The position numbers were made by a program, and so were the translations under genes. This document shows, one piece after another, positions 1-10,374 of a stretch of DNA of 64,000 nt. Numbering within the stretch: position 1 is the first letter of the stretch; each line of letters starts with the position of its first letter. The notes under the pieces are model-generated. The model saw nothing but the letters and a program-made list of their open reading frames with translations, ran no database searches and was not told where the DNA came from. This DNA comes from Adiantum capillus-veneris (Eukaryota; Streptophyta; Polypodiopsida; Polypodiales; Pteridaceae), in assembly GCA_014529385.2 (NCBI GenBank), contig CM043948.1, positions 81,124,760 to 81,188,759 of the forward strand, given 5' to 3'.

Positions 1-1
1 G

Positions 2-169
2 CGTTTCGGCTACTTACCTGTGTTAGATTACACGGACTTTCCATTGTGTGAGCATTGTCTATATGGCAAACAGACTAGATTGACATCTTCGCCATTGAAT
101 AAGAAACTAGGCGAACCTCTAGACTTGGTGCACAATGATTTGTGTGGTCCAATGCCACATAAAACTCTA

Positions 170-203
<34 letters not shown>

Positions 204-827
204 AACTACTTTCTCACATTCATAGATGATTCTACCAGAAAGGTGTGGGTGTATCTCCTTAAGCGTAAGGAAGAAGTCTTTTCGACATTCCAAAAATTCC
301 TTGCCATGGTTGAGAACCAATCAGGAACAAAGCTCAAAGCTTTTCGAACGGACAATGGTGGAGAATACGTCTCCACAGAGTTCAAGGATTTTTGCAATAG
401 AAGAGGCATTCGGTGGCAGTTTACTGCTCCATACACACCTGCACAAAATGGGATAGCTAAAAGATTGAATCGAACAATTCAAGAGCGAGTTGTCTCTATG
501 ATGTCTATGGCGAAGCTTACTCTCGAATTTTGGGGGGAAGCTGTTCTGACAGTAGTGCACATCATCAACAGGTCACCTAGTTCTCCTTTGAATTTCAAAA
601 TTCCAGAAGAATTATGGACTGGCAAAAGGCCAAGCTATGAGCATTTACGTGTATTTGGATGTGAGGCATATGCACATGTGCCCAAAGAACTTCGTCGGAA
701 GTTAGATCCCAGATCACACAAATGCATCTTTATTGGCTATGGTGCAAACGTAGAGATGGGATATCGTCTCTGGCACCCAGAGTCAAACAAAGTCATTCGT
801 AGCTCACATGTGATTTTCAATGAATAA
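2..827 (+). pseudogene. C1 GAG-pre-integrase tail and integrase core (broken)
   Basis: This part would insert element cDNA into host DNA. The zinc-binding cysteines are seen in LCEHCLYGKQ near base 45. The first two catalytic acids are in LVHNDLCGP (about 127-153) and FRTDNGGEY (about 342-368). The third, normally Glu in the AER motif after QNG, is Lys here (AAA, 459-461), as expected from one G-to-A change. A run of 32 G at 170-201 replaces the short Gly-Gly codons before the FLTFIDD-type segment and shifts the frame. A TAA at 825-827 then separates integrase from RT in what is otherwise the same frame. Confidence 0.88.
170..201. repeat. 32-base poly-G tract inside integrase
   Basis: An uninterrupted run of 32 G sits where related copia elements, including C2 at about 16725-16735, have only the few G of a Gly-Gly codon pair. 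It shifts the integrase reading frame. It may be a true mononucleotide expansion or a sequencing or consensus artefact. Confidence 0.95.
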
Positions 828-830
828 AAA

Positions 831-2624
831 ATGCACATGAAGCCCATCAAAGATGTAGAGTTCAGACGTGTTCGTTTTGAGGATGTAGCCTCCGAACCAA
901 CTCAGTTCAATAGTGTTGCACCCACTCCTCAAGTGCAAGATACTACTATTGTTCAGGAGAGAGCGGAGTCCAGCAGTGAGGCACTGAGATGCTCTGAGAG
1001 AGTATCACGTGTGCCCGAGCGGTTTGAGCCGGGTATACACCATATTTTGGTCACTGACAGTGGAGAGCCAACCTGCTACAAAGAAGCTATACAAACGGAG
1101 GATAGCGGTAAGTGGGAGAAGGCTATGCAATCAGAATACAATTCGATTGTGGCTAATGAGACATGGGATTTGGTTGACTTACCAAAAGGCAAAAATTCTT
1201 TACCTTGCAAGTGGGTATACAATAAGAAGTATACAACGGAAGATCCCGAGCCTAGATACAAGGCTCGTCTAGTTGCCAAGGGTTTCAAGCAGCAAAAAGG
1301 TGTGGATTTTGATGAGATTTTCTCTCCAGTAGTCAACATGACTACACTTCGCACCGTGCTTGGCTTGATTGCTATCCAGGACATGGAACTTGTCCAAATG
1401 GATGTGAACACAGCATTTCTTCACGGGGATCTATATGAAGATGTCTACATGAAACAACCAGAGGGATTCGTATGTGAAACCCAAAAACCAACGAGGTCAG
1501 AATTGGTTTGTAGACTTAAAAAGGCACTCTATGGCCTCAAGCAAGGTTCAAGGCAATGGTATCAAAAATTCGGCAAATTCATGCAGTCTCAGGGTTACAT
1601 TAGAAGTCAAGAGGATCACTGCTTATACACAAAAAGGTTGAACGATGGTTCTTTAATCATCTTGATCTTGTATGTAGATGATATGCTTATCGCAGGCAAA
1701 TCAATTGATGACATCAATCAGCTGAAAAAGATGCTAAGCACTCAGTTTTCCATGAAGGATTTGGGAGATGCCAATCACTTTCTTGGTATGCACATCAAGA
1801 GAGACAGGCAACGTGGAATTCTTGAATTATCTCAAGAAAAGTACATTCACAAAGTCTTGCAACGTTTTAGTATGCAGGGGGGGAAGTCATTGAGTACCCC
1901 AATGCAAGCATACTCCAAACTTAGCAAGGAAGACTCTCCCAAGACAGTGGAGAAAGAGGAAATGGCGAAAGTAACATATTCTTCAGTAGTTGGCAGTTTG
2001 ATGTACGCTATGGTAGCCACAAGACCAGACATTGCACATGCAGTGGGAGTGGTTATTAGGTACATGGCAAACCCTGGCAAGAAGCATTGGGAAGCAGTGA
2101 AGAAAATCCTCAGATATTTGAAAGGTACAGCTAGCAAGTGTTTACGCTTCGGAAACAGTGATGCATCTATTGTAGGTTACACGAATGCGGATTATGCGGG
2201 TTGCGTGGATCATAGAAGATCCACATCTAGCTATGTGTTCATGTTTGCTGGAGCAGCTATCTCTTGGAGATCGTGTCTCCAAGATTGCACGTCTTCATCT
2301 ACCACTGAGGCAGAATATGTTGCTGCGTCTGACGCCAGCAAGGAAGCCATATGGTTGGCTCGTCTAGTGGGAGATTTGGGCATTCACGAGGTTCCAATAC
2401 TACATTGTGGTAGTCAGAGTGCCATTGCTTTGGCAAAGAATCCAGTGTTTCACTCAAAGTCGAAACACATAGAGGTCAGATACCATGTCATACGAGATGC
2501 ATTGGCTGGCAAGCGTATCGAGCTTGTCAAGGTTCACACTGATGACAACCCCGCAGATGCTCTCACAAAGAGCCTAGCCTCGAAGCGATTTACACATTGT
2601 ATAGAACTTATGGGTGTAGGATGA
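831..2624 (+). CDS. C1 reverse transcriptase and RNase H segment (597 codons open)
   Basis: This is the C-terminal half of a copia polyprotein, in the same frame as the integrase before it; the ATG at 831 follows the TAA and is probably not a native start. RVT_2-type RT is shown by KARLVAKGFKQQKGVDFDE, FLHGDLYEDVYMKQPEGF and the catalytic YVDD at 1671-1682. RNase H follows with STTEAEYVAAS and NPADALTK. The usual RNase H Asp in a C-D-S-Q-S-A motif is Gly here (LHCGSQSAI, about 2400-2426), so RNase H is probably dead. The ORF ends in MGVG, the same C-terminus as C2. Confidence 0.9.
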   Translation: MHMKPIKDVEFRRVRFEDVASEPTQFNSVAPTPQVQDTTIVQERAESSSEALRCSERVSRVPERFEPGIHHILVTDSGEPTCYKEAIQTEDSGKWEKAMQSEYNSIVANETWDLVDLPKGKNSLPCKWVYNKKYTTEDPEPRYKARLVAKGFKQQKGVDFDEIFSPVVNMTTLRTVLGLIAIQDMELVQMDVNTAFLHGDLYEDVYMKQPEGFVCETQKPTRSELVCRLKKALYGLKQGSRQWYQKFGKFMQSQGYIRSQEDHCLYTKRLNDGSLIILILYVDDMLIAGKSIDDINQLKKMLSTQFSMKDLGDANHFLGMHIKRDRQRGILELSQEKYIHKVLQRFSMQGGKSLSTPMQAYSKLSKEDSPKTVEKEEMAKVTYSSVVGSLMYAMVATRPDIAHAVGVVIRYMANPGKKHWEAVKKILRYLKGTASKCLRFGNSDASIVGYTNADYAGCVDHRRSTSSYVFMFAGAAISWRSCLQDCTSSSTTEAEYVAASDASKEAIWLARLVGDLGIHEVPILHCGSQSAIALAKNPVFHSKSKHIEVRYHVIRDALAGKRIELVKVHTDDNPADALTKSLASKRFTHCIELMGVG

Positions 2625-2692
2625 AGCCTCGGCAATGCTTCATCAATTTTGTATAGACTAACAAAACTAATCCACTATTGGCCACCATGACC

Positions 2693-2706
2693 TTCAAGTG
2701 GGAGGT
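2693..2706 (+). other. C1 polypurine tract
   Basis: The stretch tcaagtgggaggt lies immediately before the TG that starts the LTR. It matches the tract before the C2 3' LTR (ttaagtgggaggt). It would prime plus-strand DNA synthesis. Confidence 0.75.
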
Positions 2707-2904
2707 TGTTGGGGTGTAGGCCAGGTGGCCGTGGGAAACCACCCTTGTACACTTGATTTTATAGGGAGAGAAAGAGGAAGGGTTGACTCTTCTCTTTCTT
2801 CTCCACTAACCCAAGACAATGGCTGCCTGTGCATCTCCCCCTTTCCCATTTCTCTTCTTCCCCTCTCTTGCACACACTCCATACACGCACACGCGCACTC
2901 GACA
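2707..2904 (+). repeat. C1 3' LTR
   Basis: This 198-bp LTR starts TGTTGGGG, like the C2 LTR, and ends in GACA. A TATA-like stretch (ttttatagg) lies near 2757. The right boundary is set by the return of T1 LTR homology at 2905 (gactgtagagc versus gactatagagc near 31051). The 5' partner LTR is outside the window, so the end is inferred. Confidence 0.7.
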
Positions 2905-3124
2905 GACTGTAGAGCTGTGTAGAAGGACATAGGTAGATTACTTGGCTTTAGTGCGATTGATTTGCTTGTAGAGTTAGTAGTTGCATGTCTTTGAGTTCAC
3001 TTCATCAGGGTTGACATCCTAGTAAGTTTCCATGCCTTATCCGAGTCGCTTCCCCTCTATCGATAATTTTATGTTGATGCTTGAGAGCTATGCTATGGAC
3101 GTCCATCGCGGCGACCCGCAAACA
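2905..3124 (+). repeat. T1 5' LTR, 3' remnant
   Basis: These 220 bases match the window's T1 3' LTR end (about 31055-31274) with few differences and end in ...cgcaaaca directly before the PBS. The upstream part of this LTR is cut off by C1. Confidence 0.85.
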
Positions 3125-3125
3125 T

Positions 3126-3143
3126 TGGCGCCGTTGCCGGGGA
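3126..3143 (+). other. T1 primer-binding site (tRNA-Asp type)
   Basis: The 18 bases TGGCGCCGTTGCCGGGGA are complementary to the 3' end of plant tRNA-Asp, the primer known for Athila-type elements. T2 has the same site at 37580-37597. Confidence 0.9.
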
Positions 3144-5639
3144 TTGAATCTTAGGTGATGAGTGACCGAGTGCGTATTCAGAGTTTTCTTATTGTTCCAA
3201 AAGATAATTTCCATTCCATTTACATTTTAGTGAAGCATCTAGACAGGGGTTTAGTGCTTAGTGGAGTCTAGGGTTGGTGGACTGGCTAGATCTACTCTTG
3301 AGAGATATAGGGAGTTGTGAGTGAGGTTTATTTAAGCATTTTTTCTCTTCAAATTTCTTTGTATTGATTGAGTACTGATCCATCATTCGTTTTTTATCTT
3401 TTTTTTTTAAATTTTCTTATGTTCTTTCATTTTGGTACTTAGGAGTAGGATAAGTAAATCACATTCCAGTCAGATTTGGGGTAAAAGTTAAAGTCGAGAA
3501 ACTAGAAACCATAACTTTGGCAAAAAGGCCATAAGACTCTGAAATTTTGAAAATCTGACCAAACAGAGCTGAAATTGATTCAAATCACAAAGTGGTAGCA
3601 CCAAACACTGGGAAACACTTGTCAGAGGGAGCAGACAAAATTTCATCAGATTTGGCCCATGTACTACGATCATGATCGGCGTACCTCAGTGTCAGAATTA
3701 TACAAGATTTGACATGTGCCTTCCTGATAAGATTCTAAACAAGTTTGTCTAAAGAAACCACACCCAAAAACATAGAAAATCAAGGAAATGAGGCCACTTG
3801 GGGAAAACTAGCCTGACAGACCCAAAAACTATAAAATCTTGACTTTTGGTGATCCAAATACAAAAAGACTTGGGGGATAGCCTTAAAACATCAGTGTCTA
3901 CAAGCATGCCAAATTTGGTCTAATTTGGGCTCCAAACTACGATCGCGATCGGTGTACCTAAGTGCCAGATTTTGATAAGATTTCATGTGTGGGATCCTCA
4001 GGTGTATACAAACATAAAAGTCTAACGGACCTAGAGCCAGAAACCTCAAAATACCTGTCAAACCATCTGAACACAGATCCAAGTAAAAAACTGCTAAACT
4101 GACATAGAAATTGATTTTTAGTAGACCAAAACACATCAAAACTAAGAAGCAACCATGCAGAAGGATAGCTTGTGCATAGGACAAGCCTAGGTATGCCTCA
4201 AATCCCAAATCAAACATCAAAATCAATCAAACCCGATAAAATTGAAAAATCAAGCATTTCAGACCAAGAAACTGTAAATTCTTGACTTTTTTGAGTCCAA
4301 ATACAAAAGTGTCTGGCAGGTAGTCTTAAAATAGCCTAGTGAACAAGCTGGTGAAGTTTCATCCAATTTGGGCTCCAAACTACGATCGTGATCGTTGTAC
4401 CTCAGTGCCAGATTTTGACCAGACTTTACCCACACATACACCTAGGTTATATAAGATACCAGGAGTTTTCAAAATTCAAAAAAAATCACCAAAATAGCCA
4501 AAACCAGCAGACCGTCAGGAAACCACTGCAATAGACCAAGATCTGGTTAAAAAATTGACTTTTTCTTGTCCACATTCAAAAATATTTGGGGAGTAGACTG
4601 TACACATCATTGTTTACCATATCCACAAGTTTCATCCAATTTGGGCTCAAAACTACGATCGCGATCGGTGTACCATAGTGACATTTTGAGTTGTTTCTTG
4701 GTGAGTAGGTAGCTGATAACTAGACAAACAACTTTCTCAAAAGAACCAGGGTCAAAAAACCAAAAGACAATTGTCAAATAGGGAAAACACTAATCACTGA
4801 TCCTTCAGACCAAAATTTTGAGAAAATTCAAGTTTTTGTGATCCAAATGCAAAGTGGGTTTGGGAATAGACTAATCATACCCATGTCTATGAACTCCTAA
4901 AATTTCATGCAAAAAGGAGCTGGTACTACGATCGCGATTGGTGTACCATAGTGACATTTTGGACTGAAAATTTATGAGTAGGTAGCTGACATCTAGTGCA
5001 ACATATTTTCCAAAAGGAGCAAGGTCAAAAAAGCAAAAGAAAGTGGTTAAATGTCCCAGCTACACAATCAGGTCAATAACCGCAAAACCACATGGGATTT
5101 GGGTTTTCATTTGTCAAAACATCTCCAAATTCAGAAATACAAAGACACTTGGTATCAAGACATCAAGGGCTAGCTACTGTGCAAAAATCTTCCAAATCTG
5201 TGACATGGGGTCAACGATCGCGATCGGTGTACCTCTACATAGTGGGGGTATCTAACTTCATAAGTTTGTAGACCTACTTGATTACATCCCAAATCTCAAG
5301 TTTGAGTGAAAAATACCCAGTGGAAGCCAAGATACAAGCCAAAGTTCTTGTGTTCTGGTCTTGAAACTGTTTTGAGTGCTGTTCCAAGTGCAATTTACTA
5401 AAATTGCTCTAACTTTTGATAGACAACTCCAAATTGAGTCAGGTATAGCTAGGAAGAAAGCTTGTGGGTTTTGGTTTTAGAGTTGAATTTTACTAGGTTT
5501 CTCAAGACCAGTCTCCAGAGACCAAAAAGTCATAAATTCCTGACTTTTTAGAGACTTGAGCAGGGGCAAAAAGGGATTGTGTGCACTAAGCCAAGGTGTT
5601 CTTATCGACCATCTTGAGAGTATTGAGTGAGGCTTAAAC
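3144..5639 (+). repeat. T1 leader with ~273-bp palindrome-bearing tandem repeats
   Basis: This is about 2.5 kb of noncoding leader between PBS and gag. From about 3490 it holds diverged tandem monomers. Each carries a CGATCGCGATCG-type palindrome in the context aaactaCGATCG...gtgtacc. Sites start at 3667, 3940, 4383, 4656, 4929 and 5215; spacings are 273, 443, 273, 273 and 286. The first site reads CGATCATGATCG, still a perfect palindrome. Sites 4383 and 4929 each differ by one base that would leave a G-U pair in RNA. Flanks include caagtttcatccaatttggg before the core and tgacatttt after it. The last site lies 425 bases before the gag ATG. Confidence 0.85.
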
Positions 5640-8312
5640 ATGACAACTCATCCATCATTAGGGTTTCCCACTCAACTCAGAGCTATGCCACCTACACAAA
5701 CAACCAGAAATACATCAACACCTATAACAAGAGGGTTGAGACAAGACCATGAGGCTTATCAATCATATCAAGCCAAACCTCAAGGCATAGCTCATGGATA
5801 TTTGTCAAGTGATCATGTAGCTCACTGGAAGCCAAACCAATCAACTAAAATGCGAGAGTTTGGAAGAGCAAAAGTGGAAATTGCTGGAGACTTAGAGGAG
5901 AAGCATCCTCTAAACAACAAACCCAACTTGAGGTTCATCAAAACCAATGAAGCCACGAGAGTTCTAACGGATTACACTTATGATGGCCTTTATAGGTTAC
6001 CTATTGGGGATCAAAACAACTTCTATAGATGTTTAAATTCCATCATTGAAGAGTTGATAGACTACAAGAACCTCTATGCATTCACATACACAGATGACCA
6101 GGGAGTGCAAGTTCTAATGGTAGATAAGTATGGACGAGAGTACAAACTTATCAGCCCAATTGAGCTAGAAAGATATACATACATGGGTACTCCAATCTCT
6201 GCTTACTACTTTCAACCGAGTGTAAGCATACCAGGGTTTTTTGAGACTGATTTGCAAGAATCTAACATTGAAACTATGGAATCAAATGGACCTCAAACAT
6301 CCAAAATAGCTATTCACGGGAGTGTAGCTCCTACCTCATTGAGTGGAACCAAGAGACCACCAATTAGACTTACAAATCCATCAACATTTCCAAAACATGT
6401 CTCAAAGGGGATTCCACTAGGATTTGCTCCAAGACGAGAAGAAGGAACGAGGGATGTCTTTGTGAGAGACCTGAACATGCTAAGATACATGGTTGAACCA
6501 GAACCAATGAGACCATATCAATTGGCCAAATGTGTCAAGAAGAAGTATGATGGATTAAGGGATCCATACGTACATGCATCCTTGTTCAAACAAGTGTTAA
6601 GAGCCAAACAAGTATTTTATTTTCATACACAGTATGAGGGATTTGGCTTAACCTTGGAAGGGATAGCATTGAATTGGTTCCAACCGTTGGACAAAAATGC
6701 CTTCTCAAACGTTGAACAACTGTTGCAAGAATTTGTTCTGGAGTTCTCTAAAAGGGGAATCAAGCATAACACAGTGTCCCAAATCTATGCATTCAAGCAA
6801 AAAGAAGATGAGAGAGTGAAGGAAGCGTCGCTACGCTTCAAACAATATATAATGAGATGTCCGGAAAGCGAGTTACCATAGGATCATGAAAGATTATCAA
6901 TTCTCTTCATAGAGGGTTTGAAAAATGAAACTCTCAAGAAAGATTTTCACTTAAAAGGATGTACTTCCTTTGAACAAGTCACGAGAGAAGCGTTATACCT
7001 AGTTGACAATTGTAAAGCCTATGGCGAGGAAGTTGGTGATACAAAGATCACTATGGATAATGATCCTTTAGCATCTAGTGAAACCAACACACGGCAAGTG
7101 GTTATGTCTCAATTAATGACCAACCTAGATGAGCTACCAGCGCAAGTAACACAACGAATAAAATGGTGTGCCATTGAGCAAAAATGGACCAATCATGAGA
7201 TGAGTGAGTGCTACTATAATCAAACCTACACGAGGGGGATACTATTTGGACATCAAATAGAAAAAGAAATGCCATTACCAAATCATCCATTATTTCAAAA
7301 TAGGGTTGTATCAAGGGCTTTACAAAGAGCTGAGGTATCACAACCTAGGCTAGGGCAAGAACCTATGAGAAAACTCTATTCATTGAATGAGGACACTTTG
7401 ATGTTCATAGCCAATCAAGAGCGTAGACCAGAGACCATTCTGGCTAAGCAAGAACAACCATCAATTATGCCACCAGTGACTCAACAAGATGGACCATGCT
7501 ACAAGTGTGGAGGTAATCATTGGGCCAAGAATTGTTCTCATGTAGAGATAATTGGATATTGTTTGGAGTGTGCCATTACACAGGTTGTTCCAAATTGTCC
7601 AAAACACCCAAACAAACAGGGGAAAACAACAATGAATGTTGTGGGAGTGTTACCTTCTCCAAGTGGATCAGAGGCAGAACCCAAAATTCATGTGAAGGTA
7701 GTGAGTAGAGCCCAAGCAAAAGAAAATGCTGAGGACCAATCTAATGAGGAGAAAGATAACCAACCCAAACAAGGGGAAACAACTAGTGTGTCAGTGAGGA
7801 GTGGGCGAAAATTGTGGAAAGCCAAAAGAGATAGAATTAAAGCAAAAACAATTATAAATCAAACTGCACTACAAACAGAATTACAAGAGACAAAGGAGCA
7901 GTTAAAACAAAAAAGGAAAAACTAAACGGTGGTGAGCGATAAGAAACCAAGGAAGGCGTCTTCCGGAGGATCTGTGTTGGTAGACAAAGTCCTAGAGCCA
8001 TTAGATGCTGCACTGGAATCATATGAGGCTAGATTGAAACCCAACCAAACCCTAGAGCAACGAGGGATGAAATATCCTCATGCTGAGGTAGAGACTGAGA
8101 GGTTGAAAATGTGTAAGGAATTGGTAAAAACTGCATAGGCAATTATGGATCCTGAAGCACCAATTCCAGCTCCAGAAACAAAACCAAAAAGTGTTGGATT
8201 TGAAATGCCTAAGGCAAAGGTTGTTGAAACATTAATTCAAAGAAACATTGAGCTAGAATCACAAAAGGATGTGCAAGCAAATTTACTGCAACACAAGAAA
8301 CCAACAACCTAG
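5640..8312 (+). pseudogene. T1 gag (left of G1 insertion)
   Basis: Gag forms the virus-like particle. The ATG at 5640 is the first start of a long frame. The capsid-like retrotransposon gag domain lies at about 6480-7010 (for example YEGFGLTLEG, HNTVSQIYAFKQ). A zinc knuckle is at about 7498-7540 (CYKCGGNHWAKNC, spacing CX2CX3HX4C, one residue short of the usual), and a second Cys-rich segment (YCLECAI) follows. The frame stays open apart from TAG 6879-6881, TAA 7923-7925, TAG 8136-8138 and TAG 8310-8312. The N-terminal part shares VDKYGREYK with T2 gag (VDRYGREYK). The C-terminal tail is Lys/Glu-rich. The gene continues after G1 at 24191. Confidence 0.85.
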
Positions 8313-8371
8313 AAATTCAACTAGATGATCAAGTAGTGGCCAACACCACTAATGATACAACGTCAAGATCA

Positions 8372-8376
8372 CAATT
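8372..8376. repeat. Target-site duplication CAATT of G1 (left copy)
   Basis: CAATT directly precedes the G1 LTR TG at 8377 and recurs at 24186-24190, directly after the CA ending the other LTR. Removing G1 and one copy joins the T1 reading frame across the gap. Confidence 0.93.
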
Positions 8377-10015
8377 TGTAATGAAATTGGCCTATTTAAT
8401 TTGAGAGTAGCGGAAATTAATGATAGTACTTTTGAGAAATGACTTTGTGAGCATAGCGGGTGAACATAATTGAAGATAGCAACATAATCATAGCAATTAG
8501 TTAACCTGGCATGAACAATACTTTTGCAAGAGAGAGAATTTAGAGAACATGACAACAGTTGAGGACCGGATTTATGCGGAGCCGGTCCCCACTCCAATAG
8601 GCATTTGTATTATGATTTCTCCCATTAAGAGAGAGACTTGTTACAATACAATCTTTGTGTTCATTGTGACCTAGGTGATGCAATGAAGATGGAAAGCTTC
8701 ATGCATCACAAACATAACATAAACTTGAAGAAAGCTTTAACTATCCCAAGCCTCAGTCCCAAGACCTCAAACACCTTCTAAGGTGGAGAGAGCTAGCAGG
8801 GAATGAGGGTAGGGAAGAGGAAGAAGAAACATTTCGTAGGAGAAAGAATTAGTTCCTCACTTATCATAACTCTTGTTGCTAGCATACATAATAGCATAGT
8901 AATGAAGAAGAAGGAGATGGAAAGCTTAAGCATTGAAGCATGGCTGTTGGTTGGATTTGCACTCCATATCCAAGAGTGTTGGTGTAGGCTCTCAACCTCT
9001 ACTTGCTTGGAGAAGGAGAGGGAGTTCTTGCACTTTGCATAGCACACAATGAGAGTGTTTGTGAGTGTGTGTGGGTGAGTAAATACCCCCTAAGCAACCT
9101 CCTAGCTTGTTTGGGTCGACCCCCCCCTTGTAGCTCATGCTTGAAGCTCATTGGACCCCTCCAGGCCTAGCCAATCACAAGCAGGAGGCATTACAAGCAG
9201 CAAGGGTTGCCTTGAGACAAGTGTCCCCCTTTCCCCTTTGAGAGAGAGGGCTAGATAAATGCTAAATCAATTAATTAAATCTCCTAAATTATTATTGGAC
9301 CCCTTGGGTGGCCAACCAATAGGCTTCATGCACACCATGAGGGCAATATGAGGAGGAACTTGACAAGTGTCCCTTTTGCTTTATTTGTACCATGCATGCC
9401 TTGTGTGAGTGTGTGGGTGTTCTCTCTCATCCCCCCTCATGTAGGGCTCGCCCCCTCCTTGTAGGGATTGAATCTTTTTGACACCTCAAGCCCCTCATGC
9501 ATAGGCCTAGTTCCCACCACAAGCTTGGCTCATAAGCACTTTAAGCTTGGGCTGGGTTCTCACCTCAAGTTAAACCCTAGCATTTCAAGCATGTCAAGCA
9601 CCTCAAGAATCTCAATAATTAAGCACCTCAAGCATCTCAAGCACCTCAATCATCAAGCACCTCAAGCACCTTAGTCATCAAGCATGATAAGTAGGACAAG
9701 CACCTCGAGCTGGGTCGGGTTCCCGCGCCTCAAGCTCAGCCGTAGCTTACCTAAGGTCAAAGGCATTTTACACACATTATTGGAGGTCTTCAATGAAGCT
9801 AACCCTAAGGTCTTATGCTCCATTTGTTAGCCTTGCTCTTTGATAGACCATCTCTCATTTGGGCCCCTTTACCATTGGCCCCATGTTGAGATAGATCTAT
9901 AAGCACATGTCTATATCTTAACACCTGTTCCCGTTTATTCTCCCACATTAAGTGATCAATTTAATATGAGAAAATCATTTGGTTGGTTAGATATTAGATA
10001 TTATATTTTATGACA
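8377..10015 (-). repeat. G1 3' LTR (left copy on + strand)
   Basis: This 1639-bp LTR is bounded by TGTAATGAAATTGG and ...TTTTATGACA and is highly similar to 22615-24185. It contains a degenerate minisatellite of tcaagcacc-like units at about 9590-9690. It keeps 79 bp (about 8981-9059) that the partner has lost between AGAGTGTT direct repeats. It has 8 C at 9120-9127 where the partner has 32. It holds no gene. Confidence 0.95.
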
Positions 10016-10030
10016 TTACCTCTCTCTTGA
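10016..10030 (-). other. G1 polypurine tract
   Basis: On the minus strand this reads TCAAGAGAGAGGTAA directly before the 3' LTR. The 10031-10374 stretch is G1 3' untranslated sequence; I see nothing else in it. Confidence 0.75.
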
Positions 10031-10374
10031 AATCATAGTCGTCCTCGACTATGTGGTAGAAGAGATAAAGCTTTAGTCAGTAGTCAATTTTACTTAGCGG
10101 GTAGAGGATCCCTTTTTACCCTACGACATCTTTCCAAGATGGATGACTAATCCATTTGGTGCTTGGGAGACATAGTTGCCACAAGCATGTCAGCTCTTTA
10201 GTCCATTTCATTCTCCCAAAGTAGAGTGACAAATTCTACTTGGTGTTTGAGAGACGTCGTCATCACAAAAATGATTCTAAGCATGCATACTAGTTAAATT
10301 TGTGGACAATTAAAAAGAGGATTAGTCTTATAAGACAAAAACATGAGTCATTTAAAAGAAATTTGTACATTTGC

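Larger units (their letters stand above)
1..2904 (+). mobile_element. C1: Ty1/copia retrotransposon, 5'-truncated by window edge
   Basis: The order GAG-pre-integrase tail, integrase, RT, RNase H, polypurine tract, LTR is that of a Ty1/copia element. The 5' LTR, leader, gag and protease lie left of the window. The right end falls inside the 5' LTR of T1: the sequence after base 2904 matches the T1 3' LTR near 31055. C1 is therefore younger than T1. The polyprotein is broken by a 32-G tract and one TAA, and two catalytic residues are substituted, so this copy should be inactive. Confidence 0.9.

Noticed and set aside
1076-1411. Antisense ORFs inside retroelement pol genes
   Set aside because: Shadows of the sense RT frame without coding features of their own; the same holds for the other antisense ORFs across T2, T3 and C3.
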